The notes: a model not told the origin generated them from the letters alone. A stretch of DNA of 64,000 bases from Pagrus major (GCF_040436345.1 NC_133219.1:23038709-23102708); one strand, 5' to 3'; counted from the first letter of the stretch, positions 29,501 through 39,916 are shown. Made by a program: numbers and translations.

Positions 29501-31395
29501 GCTGGGGTTAGGGTTAGGGTTATGGGGCTAGGGTTAGGGTTAGGGTTGTCTTTTGACCGATTGACTCGAAATTGATCACAATTGTCGTCGATACTGGCGG
29601 CAAGAAAAGACAGCAGTTTTTATTGGATTCTGGTGGAATTTGTATTTTTGGTGAATATTTTAAAGAAAAAAGTGGCCATTTTTCATGAAAACCTCGGGCC
29701 ATTTTTTCAATAGCTTCCAGGTCTTTGGACCGATTGACTCGAAATCGCTCCCAAATGTGGTCCTATAGCGGCTGAACGAGACACAGCAGTCCCCACCGGA
29801 TTCCGGTGGAATTTGTATTTTTGGCAAATATTTTAGTGAAAAGGGACAGTGTTTCAGGAGACTGGCTTAAGGCTGGGGTTAGGGTTAGGGTTAGGGTTAG
29901 GGTTATGGGGCTAGGGTTAGGGTTAGGGTTATGGGGCTAGGGTTAGGGTTACGGCCGTCTTTTGACCGATTGACTCGAAATTCGTCACAAATATGGTCCT
30001 CTACTGGCTGAACGAGAGTCAGACGTTCCCATTGGATTCCGGTGGAATTCGTATTTTTGGTGAATATTTTAAAGGAAAAAGTGGCCATTTTTCATGAGAA
30101 CCTCGGCCCATTTTTTCAATAGCTTCCAGGTCTTTAGACCGATTGACTCGAAATCGCTCTCAAATGTGGTCCTATACTGGCTGAACGAGAGTCAGAAGTT
30201 CCCATTGGATTCCGGTGGAATTTGTATTTTTGGTGAATATTTTAAAGGAAAAAGTGGCCATTTTTCATGAAAACCTTGGCCCATTTTTTCAATAGCTTCC
30301 AGGTCTTTGGACCGATTGACTCGAAATCGCTCCCAAATGTGGTCCTATACTGGCTGAACGAGACACAGCAGTTCCCATTGGATTCCGGTGAAATTTGTAT
30401 TTTTGGTGAATATTTTAGTGAAAAGGGACAATGTTTCATGAGACTGCCTTAAGGCTGGGGTTAGGGTTAGGGTTATGGGGCTAGGGTTAGGGTTACGGCC
30501 GTCTTTTGACCGATTGACTCGAAATTCGTCACAAATGTGGTCCTCTACTGGCTGAACGAGAGTCAGAAGTTCCCATTGGATTCCGGTGGAATTTGTATTT
30601 TTGGTGAATATTTTAAAGGAAAAAGTGGCCATTTTTCATGAAAACCTCGGCCCATTTTTTCAATAGCTTCCAGGTCTTTGGACCGATTGACTCAAAATCG
30701 CTCCCAAATGTGGTCCTATACTGGCTGAACGAGACACAGCAGTTCCCATTGGATTCCGATGGAATTTGTATTTTTGGTGAATATTTTAGTGAAAAGGGAG
30801 AATGTTTCATGAGACTGGCTTAAGGCTGGGGTTAGGGTTAGGGTTAGGGTTAGGGTTAGGGTTACGGTCGTCTTTGGACCGATTGACTCAAAATTCGTCA
30901 CGAATGTGGTCCTCTACTGGCTGAACGAGACACAGCAGTTCCCATTGGATTCCGGTGGAATTTGTATTTTTGGTGAATATTTTAAAGGAAAAAGTGGCCA
31001 TTTTTCATGAAAACCTCGGCCCATTTTTTCAATAGCTTCCAGGTCTTTGGACCGATTGACTCGAAATCGCTCCCAAATGTGGTCCTATACTGGCTGAACG
31101 AGACACAGCAGTTCCCATTGGATTCCGGTGGAATTTGTATTTTTGGTGAATATTTTAGTGAAAAGGGACAATGTTTCATGAGACTGGCTTAAGGCTGGGG
31201 TTAGGGTTAGGGTTATGGGGCTAGGGTTAGGGTTAGGGTTGTCTTTTGACCGATTGACTCGAAATTGATCACAATTGTCGTCGATACTGGCGGCAAGAAA
31301 AGACAGCAGTTTTTATTGGATTCTGGTGGAATTTGTATTTTTGGTGAATATTTTAAAGAAAAAAGTGGCCATTTTTCATGAAAACCTCGGCCCAT
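26517..31395. repeat. Satellite higher-order repeat, 1,693-bp unit, about 2.9 copies
   Basis: Three consecutive units start at 26517, 28210 and 29903, exactly 1,693 bp apart, and are nearly identical to each other. Each contains several ~175-bp monomers that are more diverged from one another than in the array to the left, with actggctgaacgag in place of agcggctgaacgag and cccattggattccgg in place of ccccaccggattccgg. The telomeric blocks are shorter and often end in ttacggccgtc or ttacggtcgtc. The variant monomer with the gtcgtcgata motif is present once per unit (27,880, 29,575, 31,270). Confidence 0.95.
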
Positions 31396-31689
31396 TTTTT
31401 CAATAGCTTCCAGGTCTTTGGACCAATTGACTCAAAATCGCTCCCAAATGTGGTCCTATACTGGCTGAATGAGACACAGCAGTTGTTTTTGGATTTTAGT
31501 GGAATTTGTATTTTTCATGAATATTTTTTTTAAAAGTCACTATTTTTCATTAAAAAAAAACATCGGCCGATTTCGTCAATAGCTTCCAGGTCATTTGACC
31601 GATTGACTCAAAAATCGATCAGAAATGTCATCCTATACTGGCTGAACGAGACACAGCAATTTTTATTGGATTTTAGTGGAATTTGTTTT
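31396..31689. repeat. Decayed satellite edge left of the LINE
   Basis: This stretch still aligns with the monomer (attttttcaatagcttccag, gaccgattgactc, gctgaacgagacacagca) but with many substitutions, expanded T and A runs and no telomeric block. It ends at ggaatttgt, where the L1 insertion begins. The matching continuation of the monomer is found on the other side of the L1 at 35,336. Confidence 0.85.
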
Positions 31690-31870
31690 GTATTGTTTTT
31701 TTTAATACTTTTATTTTTTTTGCTTTTATGTAAACATAGAAAGGGTGAGGTCTGGGATTTTTACATATACAAAGTAAAGGTAAGCCAAAAGAAAAAGTAC
31801 AAGTACAGATCATTGATAGGTCTAGTTAAAAAAAATAAAAACAAAAAATTACAGTACACATACGTATATA

Positions 31871-33312
31871 TTATAGATCTATATGGTTGTAACAGTCCCA
31901 TTTTTCCCAATATTTGTCTCCCTTCTCCTTTTGTAATCGGATAGTGAAAGTCATTTTCTCCATAATGCGTATAGAGTTGATTATATTGATAAGAAGGGTG
32001 ATGGTAGGAGGGGTCCTCTGGAGCCAACATTTTGTAATCGCCTTTTTACTGGCAGTCAGAAAGATCGAAAGAAGGTATGAGTCACTCTTATTGACATCTT
32101 TAGGGATATGTCCAAGGTACATTGAGGTAAAAGAGAAGTCAAATCTCAAATCCAGGATATCTGAGATCAATCGGCCTACTTCTTTCCAGACAGGCACAAC
32201 ATAAGGGCATGACCAGAACCTGTGAGCATGATCTGCTGAAACTGATCCACACTCCCTCCAGCAGGAGCACTGAGACCCACTAAATTTGGATTTTTGGTTG
32301 GGGGTAATAAAAAAACGAGTGAGATTTTTCCAACTGAAATCCCTCCAAAACAAGGAGTTAGTAAAGGTAGACTGAGTCTCCAATATTTGAAGCCACACAT
32401 CCTCTGAGGTTACTATATTGGTTTCCTTTTCCCAGCGCTCCCTTATACAGTTACTTGAATTTTTCTTCATAAAGGAAAAACCCTTGTATAATTTGCCTAT
32501 GATACCTTTCATGTTTTTTGAATTATAAGCATCCATAAATATCTGGGTTATTCTTGAGGGCTCAGTGGGATCAGAGGGCTTTATTTCCTTTAAAAAAAAG
32601 TTTCGAATCTGTAGGTACCGGTAGAAGTCCTCTTTGTCCAGCTCATACGCCTGGCATAAGTCCTCAAAACTATTAAGTCTTCCATTTGTTAATATTCGGC
32701 AGAAGGCAGTGATACCTCGCTTAGCCCATTGTCTGTACCTGTGGTCCTGTGACACTGGGAGGAACTGTGGATCATATGCCGGCCAGCTCAATAATCTCAT
32801 CTCTCCATGTAGCTGAAATCTCTTCACCACCTCCAACCATACCCTCATAGAGAAAGCAAAAAACTGATTTTGAAGCTGGAGAGCCTTGTTACCTCTGCCG
32901 GCGCAACCCAGTACTGACTGTATAGGTATGTCCATTAAAGACAGCTCAATGTCTTTCCATCTAGCCTCATATGCCGGATTACACCAGCACACAAGAGGCC
33001 TCAGCTGAGCAGACAGGTAGTAATCTTTAAGACATGCCCCCCCCCCCCCCCACCCCCCGGCAGCTGTAATGTTGAGTATCTCACTCTGGGTTTTTTATTA
33101 TTCCAGATAAATCTTGACAGGTTTTTGTCCCATTCCCTGAACTGTTTAAGAGGCACCTCGACTGGAAGTGCTGTGAATATGTATAATAATCTTGGAAGAA
33201 GGTTCATTTTAATTGTCCTTATTCTGCCACTGAGGTCGAGGGGGAGCAAGCCCCACCTATCCAAGTCATCATACACTGTCCTGTTAACCTGTTTATAATT
33301 AACTTCAAACAA
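31871..33312 (-). pseudogene. L1 ORF2 C-terminal region, frameshifted at a homopolymer
   Basis: Two open segments (33,001-33,312 and 31,871-32,992) together form the post-RT region of fish L1 elements, including a Cys/His cluster (CSCWRECG then H-x-FWSCP). They are in different frames. The break coincides with a run of C on the + strand at about 33,039-33,056, which reads as a glycine run on the minus strand. Expansion of this homopolymer is the likely cause of the frameshift. An assembly error at the homopolymer is also possible. Confidence 0.85.
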
Positions 33313-33516
33313 CTATGACATGTCTTTCGTAAGAAGGACTCCCAGATATTTAATGTGCTGCTGATGCCAATGAAACTGATGTTCCTCCATCAGTTTTGGA
33401 GAAGGGGTAAAATTAAAAGCTAAAACTTGAGTTTTCTGCTTGTTTAATTTGTAACCTGAGAATCTCCCATAGTTCCCGAGAATCTTCATCAGCAGTGAGA
33501 CTCCATATTCAGGATT

Positions 33517-34563
33517 TTAAAGTGTTATAAGCACGTCGTCCGCATATAAGCAAATTTTGTTTTCTACTCCCTCTATGGAAATACCCTCCAGGGCTGACTC
33601 CTCCCTGATAGCCTGGGCCAGAGGTTCAATAAAAAGGTTGAAAAGTAATGGGCTGAGTGGGCAACCTTGTCTACATCCTCGTTGTAACGTTATCGAGTTT
33701 GAGAGACTCCCATTAATTTTTATCCTCGCTGATGGGGAGGAGTAAAGTGTTCTTATACACTGTATAAAAATTTCACAAAAGCCAAATCTTCTCATAACTT
33801 GAAATAAGAAGTCCCATCCAACCAAATCAAAGGCCTTCTCAGCATCAAGGCTGAGAAGAACCACACTCAATTTTGTATCAGAGATGTGGTTAATAATATG
33901 GAGGACTCTCCTTATGTTGTCATGTGTTTGCCTGTTTCTTACAAAGCCCGTCTGGTCCTCATCAATCAAGAAAGGCATCACTGTATCCAATCTCCTGGCC
34001 AGTATGGTTGCATATAATTTATAATTTGTATTTAAAACACTGATTGGTCTATAGCTCTTACATTCTGCTTTATCTTTTCCCTCTTTTGGTGTGACTGATA
34101 TAAATGCTTCCCTCCATGATGGTGGGAGGGCTCCTCCCTTAAGTATATAATTAAAGGAGGATTTTAACAAGGGGAGCAATGCCTCTTTCATGCATTTATA
34201 CCATTCTGATGGGAATCCATCACAGCCCGCCGATTTGTTAGTCCTGAGGCCTGAAATTGCACTATCAATTTCTTCTGTTGAGATTTCAGACACAAGTTTT
34301 TCATTTTGGTCTTTGCCGATAGAGGGGAGATCTAATGAGGTCAGAAATTTTTGAATTGTTGACTCGTCTGTCTCATCAAACTGTGTGTATAATGAGTTGT
34401 AGTATGTTTCAAATGCTTTCTGAATACCCTCCAATTTAGTAGTTACCTTATTTGTTACGGGATCCTTGATTGTGTGAACTGTACTTTCTACTTGTTGTTT
34501 ATTAAATCTCCATGCAAGTAGTTTAGATGCTTTAGGACCCGCCTCATAATGGCTTTGCTTCAT
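33517..34563 (-). pseudogene. L1 ORF2 reverse transcriptase domain
   Basis: This is a long open stretch (348 codons) of non-LTR reverse transcriptase. Visible blocks in order are SAGCDGFPSEWY, YRPISVLNTNYKL, LDAEKAFDLVGW, QRGCRQGCPLSPLLFNL and the catalytic CLYADDVLIT (the YADD box). Block spacing fits the L1 clade. A TAA just after the catalytic box (near 33,517) interrupts the frame. The next segment resumes downstream with only short open stretches up to 33,312. Confidence 0.93.
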
Positions 34564-34621
34564 GAAAGTTTTTTCTCAATTTCCTCACTAAGAATCTTGT
34601 CGATCTCCTGCTTAACTGGTC

Positions 34622-35302
34622 TCATTTGTTCAAGTATATTGACGCCTTTACTGTTACTGTGGACTTCTGTAATTGTTTTTGTAGGCCTAGCAACTTTTCA
34701 GCTTTAATCTTTTTTAGTCTTGCAGACTTAGCTATGATTTTCCCTCTAAGGCTGGCTTTCGATGCATCCCACAGAATGGCTGGGTTAACCTCCCCATTAT
34801 CATTATGTTCCAAGTACATTTTTAATTCATCAGCCATTTCACTTTTAAATGTGCTGTTGTTCAATAAGCTCAAATTTAGTCTCCATAGAGTAGTTTTTGG
34901 TTTCCCATCTAAATTCATTTTCAGGTTTAATCCAGAATGATCAGAAATGTCCCTCTGTCCAATTGTGCAGTCTTTCACTTTATGATAGTCTTTGTTAAAC
35001 ATAAAAAAGTAGTCGATTCTTGAGTGATTATTATGCCTTGCAGAGTAAAATGGGAATTCTTTATCGGATTGGTGTAGGTGCCGCCAGATATCTATCAGTC
35101 CTAATTCCTGCAGCATCTTGTATATTTGTTTTTCTATGAGACTCTTTTTCCTCATTCTATTAGTTGTGTCTAGTCTGGGATTCAAAAGCATATTGAAGTC
35201 TCCTGCGCAAATAAGCGTGCCATATGTTTCTGCTGCAATCAGACTGAATATCTTCTTGAAGAAGGTAAGATCGCTACCTGGTGGGGCGTATACATTACAC
35301 AA
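34622..35302 (-). pseudogene. L1 ORF2 endonuclease domain, partial
   Basis: This is the C-terminal half of an AP-like endonuclease, the nickase used in target-primed reverse transcription. Recognisable motifs in order are CNVYAPPGS, CAGDFNMLL, SRIDYFF and the SDHSGL segment carrying the terminal catalytic Asp-His. The N-terminal half with the first catalytic Asn and Glu is missing. The frame is lost near 34,622. Sequence resuming in other frames between there and the RT segment shows at least one frameshift and a stop. Confidence 0.88.
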
Positions 35303-35335
35303 AGTAATTTCTTTATGTCCCAGTTTGCCCCTTTT

Positions 35336-35834
35336 GTATTTTTCATGAATATTTTAATGAAGAGTCACCATTTTTCATGAAGACATTGGGGATAGGGCTA
35401 GGGTTAGGGTTATGGTCAGGGGGTTGACCGATTGACTCGTAATCGATCACACATGTCGTCCTATGCTGGTGGAATGAGAGACAGCAGTTTTTATTGGATT
35501 TTTAGTGGAATTTCTTTTTTTCATGAATATTTTTTTCAAGAAATCACCATTTTAGCGAATACACGCCCAATTTTTTCAATAGCTCCCAGGTCATTTGAGC
35601 CATTGACTCAAAATCAATGGCCAAATGTCTTGTTATACTGGTAGAATGAGACACAGCTGTTTTTATTGGATTTTAGAGGAATTTGTATTTTTCATGAATA
35701 TTTTCAAGAAAAGTCACCATTTTTCCTGAAAACATGACCCAACTTTTTTCAATAGGTGTAACCATTCAGCAACAACTACTTCAGAAAATGAATGTTGCCA
35801 ATTTTGTCCAGTGTCTCTTGGATGTTCAGGACAA
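35336..35834. repeat. Decayed satellite right of the LINE
   Basis: Three degraded monomers are recognisable by gaccgattgactcg, ctatgctggtggaatgagag, ttggatttttagtggaattt and tttttcaatag. One short telomeric remnant (gctagggttagggttatgg, 35,397-35,415) remains. Divergence is much higher than in the main array. Confidence 0.85.
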
Positions 35835-36003
35835 ATTTAAACCCGATCCAGTGCAAAATGTGCAATGTGCAGTGCAATTGGTTAAGTTCTGAATACCCAT
35901 AAAGCAAAGGGCCTCAGGTTGGACTTGAACCAGGGGCCACTGCATTAAGGACAAAACCTCTGTATGTGGGACACCAACCCTACCAACTGAGATAATGGGC
36001 TTC
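35835..36003 (-). mobile_element. tRNA-derived SINE
   Basis: On the minus strand the head reads tatctcagttggtaggg (+ strand about 35,978-35,995), resembling an RNA polymerase III A box, and ggttcaagtcc (+ strand 35,921-35,931), a B box. Their spacing suits a tRNA. The tail continues into gccctttgctttatgggtat. The anticodon-arm region does not fold as a canonical tRNA, so this is a SINE head and not a tRNA gene. It interrupts decayed satellite on both sides. Confidence 0.75.
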
Positions 36004-36340
36004 TGTTTTTTCATGAATTTTTTAGACACAAATCACCATTTTTCATGAAAACATTGGCCGATTTTTTCAATAGCTTCCAGGTCATTTGACCGATTGACTC
36101 GAAATCAATGGGGAAAAGTCTTGTTATACTGGTGGAATGAGACACACCTGTTTTTATTGGATTTTAGTGGAAATTTTATTTTAGATGAGCATTCTTTGTG
36201 AAAATTCTGCATTTCTTTTCAATAGCTTCCATGTCATGTGACCCAGTGACTCCAAACCAATGCAGAATTTTATTACTACACAGGCCACAGCGCTTTTTAA
36301 TGGATTTCACTGCTTTTTATTTCATATCAATATTTTCATC
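36004..36340. repeat. Decayed satellite monomers
   Basis: The monomer is still visible as tttttcaatagcttccagg, gaccgattgactcg and tggtggaatgagacac. After 36,200 it grades into a shifted consensus (caatagcttccatgtcatgt, then gacccagtgac) that also occurs in the foldback just to the right. Confidence 0.75.
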
Positions 36341-36488
36341 AAATTCAGCATTTCTTTTCAATAGCTTCCATGTCATGTGACCCAGTGACCCCAAACCAAT
36401 AATAATAGTAACTGTATTATAATTCGGCATTGGTTTAGGGTCACTGGGTCACATGACATGGAAGCCATTGAAAAGAAATGCTGAATTT
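36341..36488. repeat. Foldback: 60-bp inverted repeat, 28-bp loop
   Basis: The arm 36,341-36,400 is the reverse complement of 36,429-36,488 with two mismatches, separated by an AT-rich 28-bp loop. The arm sequence is the diverged satellite phrase caatagcttccatgtcatgt followed by gacccagtgac. A third, direct copy of part of the arm lies at about 36,213-36,265. The foldback therefore grew out of satellite-derived sequence. Confidence 0.9.
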
Positions 36489-36489
36489 T

Positions 36490-37513
36490 CATAATAAATA
36501 TGCATCTCTAACAATCTCTTACACAAACAGCAAAGCAGTTTCTCGTCAAATACATTAATAGTGCAGTTGTGTTTACTGCCTTCTGTACTGGCTAAAATGA
36601 GAGACGACCAAATAGTTTGATATTTTTAAACACACACACAAAAAAAACCAAACATTACACACTGGGATTTGATTTCAGTTTAATGAATTCTTTGAGACAC
36701 AGAATGGATTGCAAGCCAACCTATCCTGGTAGGATCGGGGTTCTTCAATAACAAACTAAACCTCCCATTTGAGTCCAACAAAAGAAATGCATTAAGGCTG
36801 GCCATTAAAACAAAGCTACTTTAAAATGAGAAAAATTTGCTTACAACATCAACAACACAATTATTTTATAAAAGTCAGCCATATTAGGACAACAATAAAG
36901 CAAGACAGTCCGTATTTGTAGTTGAATGATAAGCAGGTCTTTGAGACATTAACTAGCAGCAACGTAATTAAAAGGGCATGGACCCTCACAGTGCAGCTAC
37001 CAATCTGTGGCACCATTACAACAAATGAAGCCTTTGTGGCAAATAAATACATTTATCTCTCCACTGAGCTAGCTGAGATTGCCTATAGTTTCGTTTTAGA
37101 GTAGGTGAACAGTGTTTGCAGCAGTGTACGGCTTACCGCTGAGTGTAAGCATGAAACCTTTTGCCCAACTTTCCGGACTATATGTTCTTGCCCTGTAGTT
37201 ACAACACTTCCTAGCATGTGTGGAGACAGATACAGGCCAGGGTTAGCAGAGGACGTACCGTTAACACTAGTTGAGGGACAGTATGTATCTATGAAATAGG
37301 GGTGGATCAGCAGTCTCTAAAAACTAAACATTGATCCTGAAAAAATATCTACAGAATGGTTTCTCTAACACAGAGACACATAAACACACACTGTAGGTAG
37401 AAGGAGAGCTGCTTTCAAGGCTGAACGACGGACTGATGGACGTCAGTGCAGAGGACAAATTAAAGAGGATCTAAAAGAAATTCAATAAAAATAAAAAATC
37501 CTATTATGAAAAG
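36490..37513. other. Non-coding stretch, nothing recognised
   Basis: About 1 kb of AT-rich sequence. Small open frames (for example 36,861-37,052 and 37,105-37,299) have no recognisable motifs and no splice context. Confidence 0.6.
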
Positions 37514-38010
37514 GTACACTGCCATTCAAAAAGTTTTTAAACAACCGATAGAATTTTTTGGTAAAATCTCAAGAAACAATTTATCCTAAAAACCTGGCCA
37601 TTATAAAATAAGGAATAAATGAAATGAGTGAGTTTTTGGTTTAATTTGAAATGGCCTTGATGACAAAGCAGACAACACACCATATCATCACTACGTCCAT
37701 TTGTCTTAATGTGGTCTTTGCGCTTTAGATCATGCGCTATAGACCGTCTAAATAGGGCCCTAGGTCTTACCTGACTGTTAGACCTGTTGAGCCTATACAA
37801 ATTTATTTAAGACAAATTCTGTATATCATATGTTGTCTGCAAATAAGCTATGTTTTATGGGGATCAAGATCTAATCATTTACAGTTAGTCATGTAATAAA
37901 CAATTCTCATTTGCTTGCAACTTCTAATTTAAGAGATTTCTCACTGAATCTGCAATGACATTGGTTTAAATGGGTTAAAAAAAACAAAAACAACTTGACT
38001 GGCAGTGCAG
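37514..38010. mobile_element. Tc1/mariner-like non-autonomous relic
   Basis: The left end reads acactgccattcaaaaagt (37,515-37,533). The right end, reverse-complemented, reads cactgccagtcaagttgttt (about 37,990-38,008). Both resemble the actgccagtcaaaagttt terminal repeats of fish Tc1-like elements. No transposase is recognisable between them, so this is a deleted copy. Confidence 0.55.
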
Positions 38011-38520
38011 GTAAACAAAGACGTGAGGTGCATGCATAATGGCTTGTCTTGTTAAAATGAAAGCTTTAAAAAGCTCCTCTGAGGAGGAGAGCTTTGGGGG
38101 CGGGGGGGACAACACACATAAAAAGGCCCTATTTGGCTTCAAGTCAAGGCGTCCTGGCTTTGGCTTTTAACGGGCTCCCATTGGCCCAACAGTCCCATTC
38201 AGATTTCAGGGTTTTTGGACTTTGGGTTGCTGTCTGCCTGGACAAGAGTTGAACCTTGTGGTTTGTGTAGCCACAGCTGCTGCTCATTCCACTGGGCTCT
38301 TCCTGTGACCAGAGCGACCCAAATTTCGGCAGGCTAAACTACCTAAAAAACAAACAAGAATGCAATTGTAAAAATGTATTCCAAAACAAGTTGTTTTTTT
38401 TTTTTAACCTGCACAGGTCACTTATACAACTGACAAATCACGGCAGATTGCCTCATCCTAACAAACTGACCAGCGTATTTTTGCTTTATTTGCTTTATTT
38501 CAGGTTACAAGTTTGATCAG

Positions 38521-39916
38521 TCACAGAATTTTTTCTTGGACTATATAGAAAACAACAGATGCAAAAATTAGCCAAGCAGTAAACTTTAGCCAAAACATCA
38601 GCAAGTTTGGAATCCAGAGTCCAGAGAAAGAAGGCTGAACCTGAGGCGAACTTTCTTTGCTCGGATTCTTTCTCCTCACTAATTCTGGACACTTATTCTC
38701 CTCCAGCCCTAAAACAACACAGTTGACCCAAAATACACACAGGTAGAAAGTATACAGAGCACCTCATCTACGTTAAATATAAACCTATTTAAGTTGCTGT
38801 GGTTGGGAAGATTACTACAAAACACTGGCTTTGTATGCAGCCTTGAAGGATTTTTTTTTTTTTTTTTTTTTAAATCATTGAAGTCCTTTAAATTACTTCC
38901 TACATTCTAGTAAAAGTAATTTAAACCTGATAATCCATTTTGAAATCAATGACATGTTAAATTGGCTAAACAAAACTTTAATGTGTCTGGACTGGAGAAG
39001 ACAGTAAATTTACATACCTGCTTGTGGACTTAATATCACGTTTTGTTGCTTTCTCTTCTTATTCTCTTCTTGAATGGGTGAACCCTGGAATAGGGAGATA
39101 AACATGGGACAGGTGTTGTGTTGCAGTGAACAACAGTTTACCACAGTGTCGGTAAAATCACACTTTAAAAGAATATTTTCCATTGACTAATGAAACCCAG
39201 ATCATACCTGTCTCTCCTTTTCTCTCAAATTCCTCAAGTGGGCTGAAGAGGAGGAACTGAAGTTTTCCATCTTCATATTACCTGCAGAATGGCAATCCAA
39301 GATTAAAGAAGGAAACAACTGACTTCTCTCCATTTTTATAAAACATTAATTTATTATAACGTCTCGTAATTCAGAGTCAAACTGCAATTAAAAAGGAATC
39401 TTAGAAAAAAGAGCCAGTTCTACTTCCGAGATTTAAGAAATATCTTTGAGAAGGGCTTGACAATGCAATTAAAAAAAAACAAAACAAAAAACTTTTCATG
39501 AACCTGCAGGGCTTCTGTACAGCTGACAGTCCTTCTTGATGTGAGCACTTGATCCACACAGGAAGCAGCAGCGCATCTCCAGTGCATCTCTTTTCCTCCA
39601 GTGCTCACTCTTGTGTCTGACCTGATCCCTGGCGTCCTCTCCTGTGTCCTTTCTGTCTCGCAGGTGCTCAGGCCTTCTGTCCGAGTCCTTTCTATGCCTT
39701 GACCTGAGCCAAAATGTTCACCATTATAATAATAATCATAATAATACAGACATGTGGTTATGTGGTGATAAATTCTGACATGTGCTGAGATTATACCTAC
39801 TTCTTACGCATGGGGCAGTCCTTCATGAAGTGGCCAATCTTGCCGCAGATGCGGCAGCAGCGGTCGTTGGGAGCCACTTCTCCCTCAGTGAGGACTTCAG
39901 GATCAAAGAAGTACTC
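38521..39916 (-). other. tut7: tut7 C-terminal zinc knuckles and tail
   Basis: Exon 39916-39801 carries a CCHC knuckle (C1182, C1185, H1190, C1195). Exon 39703-39504 carries another (C1246, C1249, H1254, C1259), preceded by an Arg/Lys/Asp-rich stretch. Two short exons (39281-39208, 39084-39018) follow. Two terminal exons are then possible from the same phase-1 donor. Exon 38708-38521 adds 62 residues ending in a hydrophobic stretch, with two AATAAA signals on the minus strand at about 38,484-38,498. Exon 38333-38284 adds 16 residues ending RKSPVE. Confidence 0.75.

Larger units (their letters stand above)
62..31240 (+). repeat. Interstitial telomeric (TTAGGG)n blocks inside the satellite
   Basis: Roughly one block per dimer or trimer reads gggttagggttagggttagg on the + strand and is followed by ttatggggc and two or three more hexamers. 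The hexamer matches the vertebrate telomere repeat. The blocks always occupy the same place in the unit (after ggcttaaggctgggg), so they are an integral part of the satellite and not independent insertions. The G-rich strand is always the + strand. Block length varies in 6-bp steps and explains the 370/382/388-bp dimer lengths. Confidence 0.95.
31690..35335 (-). mobile_element. 5'-truncated L1-type LINE inserted in satellite
   Basis: On the minus strand the element runs from an incomplete endonuclease domain through reverse transcriptase and a C-terminal region to an A-rich 3' tail (31,690-31,735). Coding sense continues up to the junction near 35,331, so it was truncated at its 5' end inside ORF2 and ORF1 is absent. 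The flanks are the two halves of one satellite monomer (ggaatttgt at 31,681-31,689; tgtatttttcatgaat from 35,336). A short repeated ttttgtatt at 31,686-31,694 and 35,332-35,340 may contain the target-site duplication. Several frameshifts and stops make it non-functional. Confidence 0.93.

Noticed and set aside
1-31395. Many repeated open frames of 60-95 codons in the satellite, some with runs of Leu-Thr or Asn-Pro
   Set aside because: They follow the repeat period exactly, include translated TTAGGG, occur on both strands over the same DNA and have no splice or promoter context.
1-31395. Direct repeats resembling a CRISPR array
   Set aside because: The units are long, contiguous and without unique spacers; the organism is a vertebrate.
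1-31395. CENP-B box in the ~175-bp monomer as proof of a centromere
   Set aside because: No convincing match to the CENP-B motif was found by eye; the monomer length alone does not show centromere function.
35918-35999. Functional tRNA gene
   Set aside because: A and B boxes are present but the rest does not fold as a cloverleaf and continues into a SINE body.
38495-38692. 65-codon frame starting MSRISEEKE on the minus strand
   Set aside because: It is in a different frame from the one that joins tut7 exon 39084-39018; the in-frame reading gives the hydrophobic tail reported above.
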